The notes below the pieces were generated by a model that was not told the origin of the DNA, searched no databases, and was given only the letters and a program-made list of their open reading frames with translations. DNA of 64,000 nt. It comes from Seriola aureovittata. Lineage: Eukaryota > Chordata > Actinopteri > Carangiformes > Carangidae. The position numbers were made by a program, and so were the translations under genes. Location of the stretch: NCBI RefSeq assembly GCF_021018895.1, contig NC_079376.1, positions 17,230,001 to 17,294,000 of the forward strand, in the 5' to 3' direction. This document shows positions 63,374-64,000 of this stretch, in pieces. How positions within the stretch are numbered: the stretch's first letter is position 1; every line of letters starts with the position of its first letter.

Positions 63374-63879
63374 TCACATGTTAAGTAGGGGAATCTGCCA
63401 GATCATGATAGTGGAAGTGGTGTCCTCATGGCGAGACTGTTTGGTCTTTTTGTTCACCCTGCGGTGACCCAAACCTCCGGACACCACCAGCAGAGAGCTG
63501 ACATCCACCTTGCTTGAGCGGCGGCCCCTCTGGTGGTGGGCCGGGTCATGGAGCATGTCATAAAGAGCCCCGTCCTCCGGCCCGTGCTCCAAGGAGCCCT
63601 GGGATGGAGCTAGTGAGCCGCAGGATGATGAGGACACGTTGTCCTGGAGAGCCATGGTGGTGCAGCCTGCCTCCCCCAACCACACGCCTCGTCCCTGAGG
63701 AGGAGTCAGGGCTGAATCTGAGGGCAGCTGGGTGCTCTCCACATCCTCTGTGTCTGTTGGCTGGACCGAGGTGGGAGGGGTGGAGGAGGGCAGGCCAGAG
63801 GGCCGGTTACACACTGCAGCAGCCACAGTGAGGAACTTGACTGGTCCGCAGTGAGCGTGTAAGGACACCATGCCCCGAC
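63374..63879 (-). CDS. arhgef10: arhgef10 last coding exon (C-terminus of Rho guanine nucleotide exchange factor 10)
   Basis: ARHGEF10 is a Dbl-homology Rho GEF that activates RhoA-type GTPases; in mammals it is linked to nerve myelination. This exon encodes the end of the C-terminal WD40-like beta-propeller region. Recognisable segments are GRGMVSLHAHCGPVKFLTVA, SLEHGPEDGALYDMLHDP, SSLLVVSGGLGHRRVNKKTK and the terminal STIMIWQIPLL before the TGA at 63374-63376. The middle is Ser/Pro/Thr-rich and variable. The acceptor is TGTACTTGTCAG before 63879, so the exon starts one base into... a Gly codon, i.e. after its first base. The paralogue arhgef10l shares the terminal motif. Adjacency to kbtbd11, as in human 8p23.3, favours arhgef10. 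The DH domain exons lie outside the window. Confidence 0.88.
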
Positions 63880-64000
63880 CTGACAAGTACAGCGAAATAA
63901 GTATTCATCCGGTTTGTTTCACACACTGATGTCTGAGAAGTGAAACTAATAACCTGCAACTTTATCTAATGTCTGATTTGCCTCTTTTTTCTGCAAATAA
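63880..64000 (-). other. arhgef10: arhgef10 last intron (3' part)
   Basis: A moderately pyrimidine-rich tract (ACTTATTTCGCTGTACTTG) leads into the acceptor AG at 63881-63880. The rest of the intron continues past the window edge. Confidence 0.75.

Noticed and set aside
63514..63831. 105-codon plus-strand frame over the arhgef10 exon
   Set aside because: Antisense shadow of the GC-rich terminal exon.

Overview
This window is vertebrate nuclear DNA, most probably from a teleost fish. The evidence is three recognisable vertebrate genes with GT..AG introns, very dense CA/GT dinucleotide microsatellites, and two decayed Tc1/mariner transposons of families common in fish. There is no operon structure, rRNA, tRNA or CRISPR array. 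Most of the 64 kb is intron or intergenic DNA; recognisable coding sequence is about 3.7 kb.

All three recognised genes lie on the minus strand. From right to left: (1) the last coding exon of arhgef10 (63374-63879), a Rho-GEF whose remaining exons lie beyond the right edge; (2) kbtbd11 (coding exon 57322-59229, with a probable 5'UTR exon near 59986-60400), an intronless-CDS BTB-BACK-kelch protein; (3) the first coding exon of arid1b (19140-20390), the N-terminal, low-complexity part of a BAF (SWI/SNF) chromatin-remodelling subunit. A GC-rich promoter region lies upstream of arid1b, up to about 21.1 kb. The leftmost 19 kb is read as the long first intron of arid1b; I found no second exon in it. 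Human ARHGEF10 and KBTBD11 are neighbours on 8p23.3, so that pair is conserved synteny. ARID1B is on human 6q25, so its position here is a fish-type (or pre-mammalian) arrangement.

Between arid1b and kbtbd11 lie about 36 kb without a recognised gene. They hold microsatellites, purine tracts, homeodomain-type AT-rich blocks that could be conserved regulatory elements, and two dead Tc1 copies (37.63-38.63 kb and 51.72-52.83 kb). They also hold one unexplained signal: four minus-strand segments between 50.43 and 46.93 kb with good splice sites and phases that join into one open frame of about 205 codons, starting next to an RFX (X-box) half-site. I do not recognise the product. It may be a novel small gene or a spliced non-coding RNA.

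The genes do not form a pathway: arid1b is nuclear chromatin machinery, kbtbd11 is probably a cullin-3 ubiquitin-ligase adaptor, and arhgef10 activates Rho GTPases. No previously undescribed defence or mobile system is evident. The best leads are the four-exon unit, the uORF ending 10 nt before the kbtbd11 start, and the GU repeat that follows the kbtbd11 stop codon.
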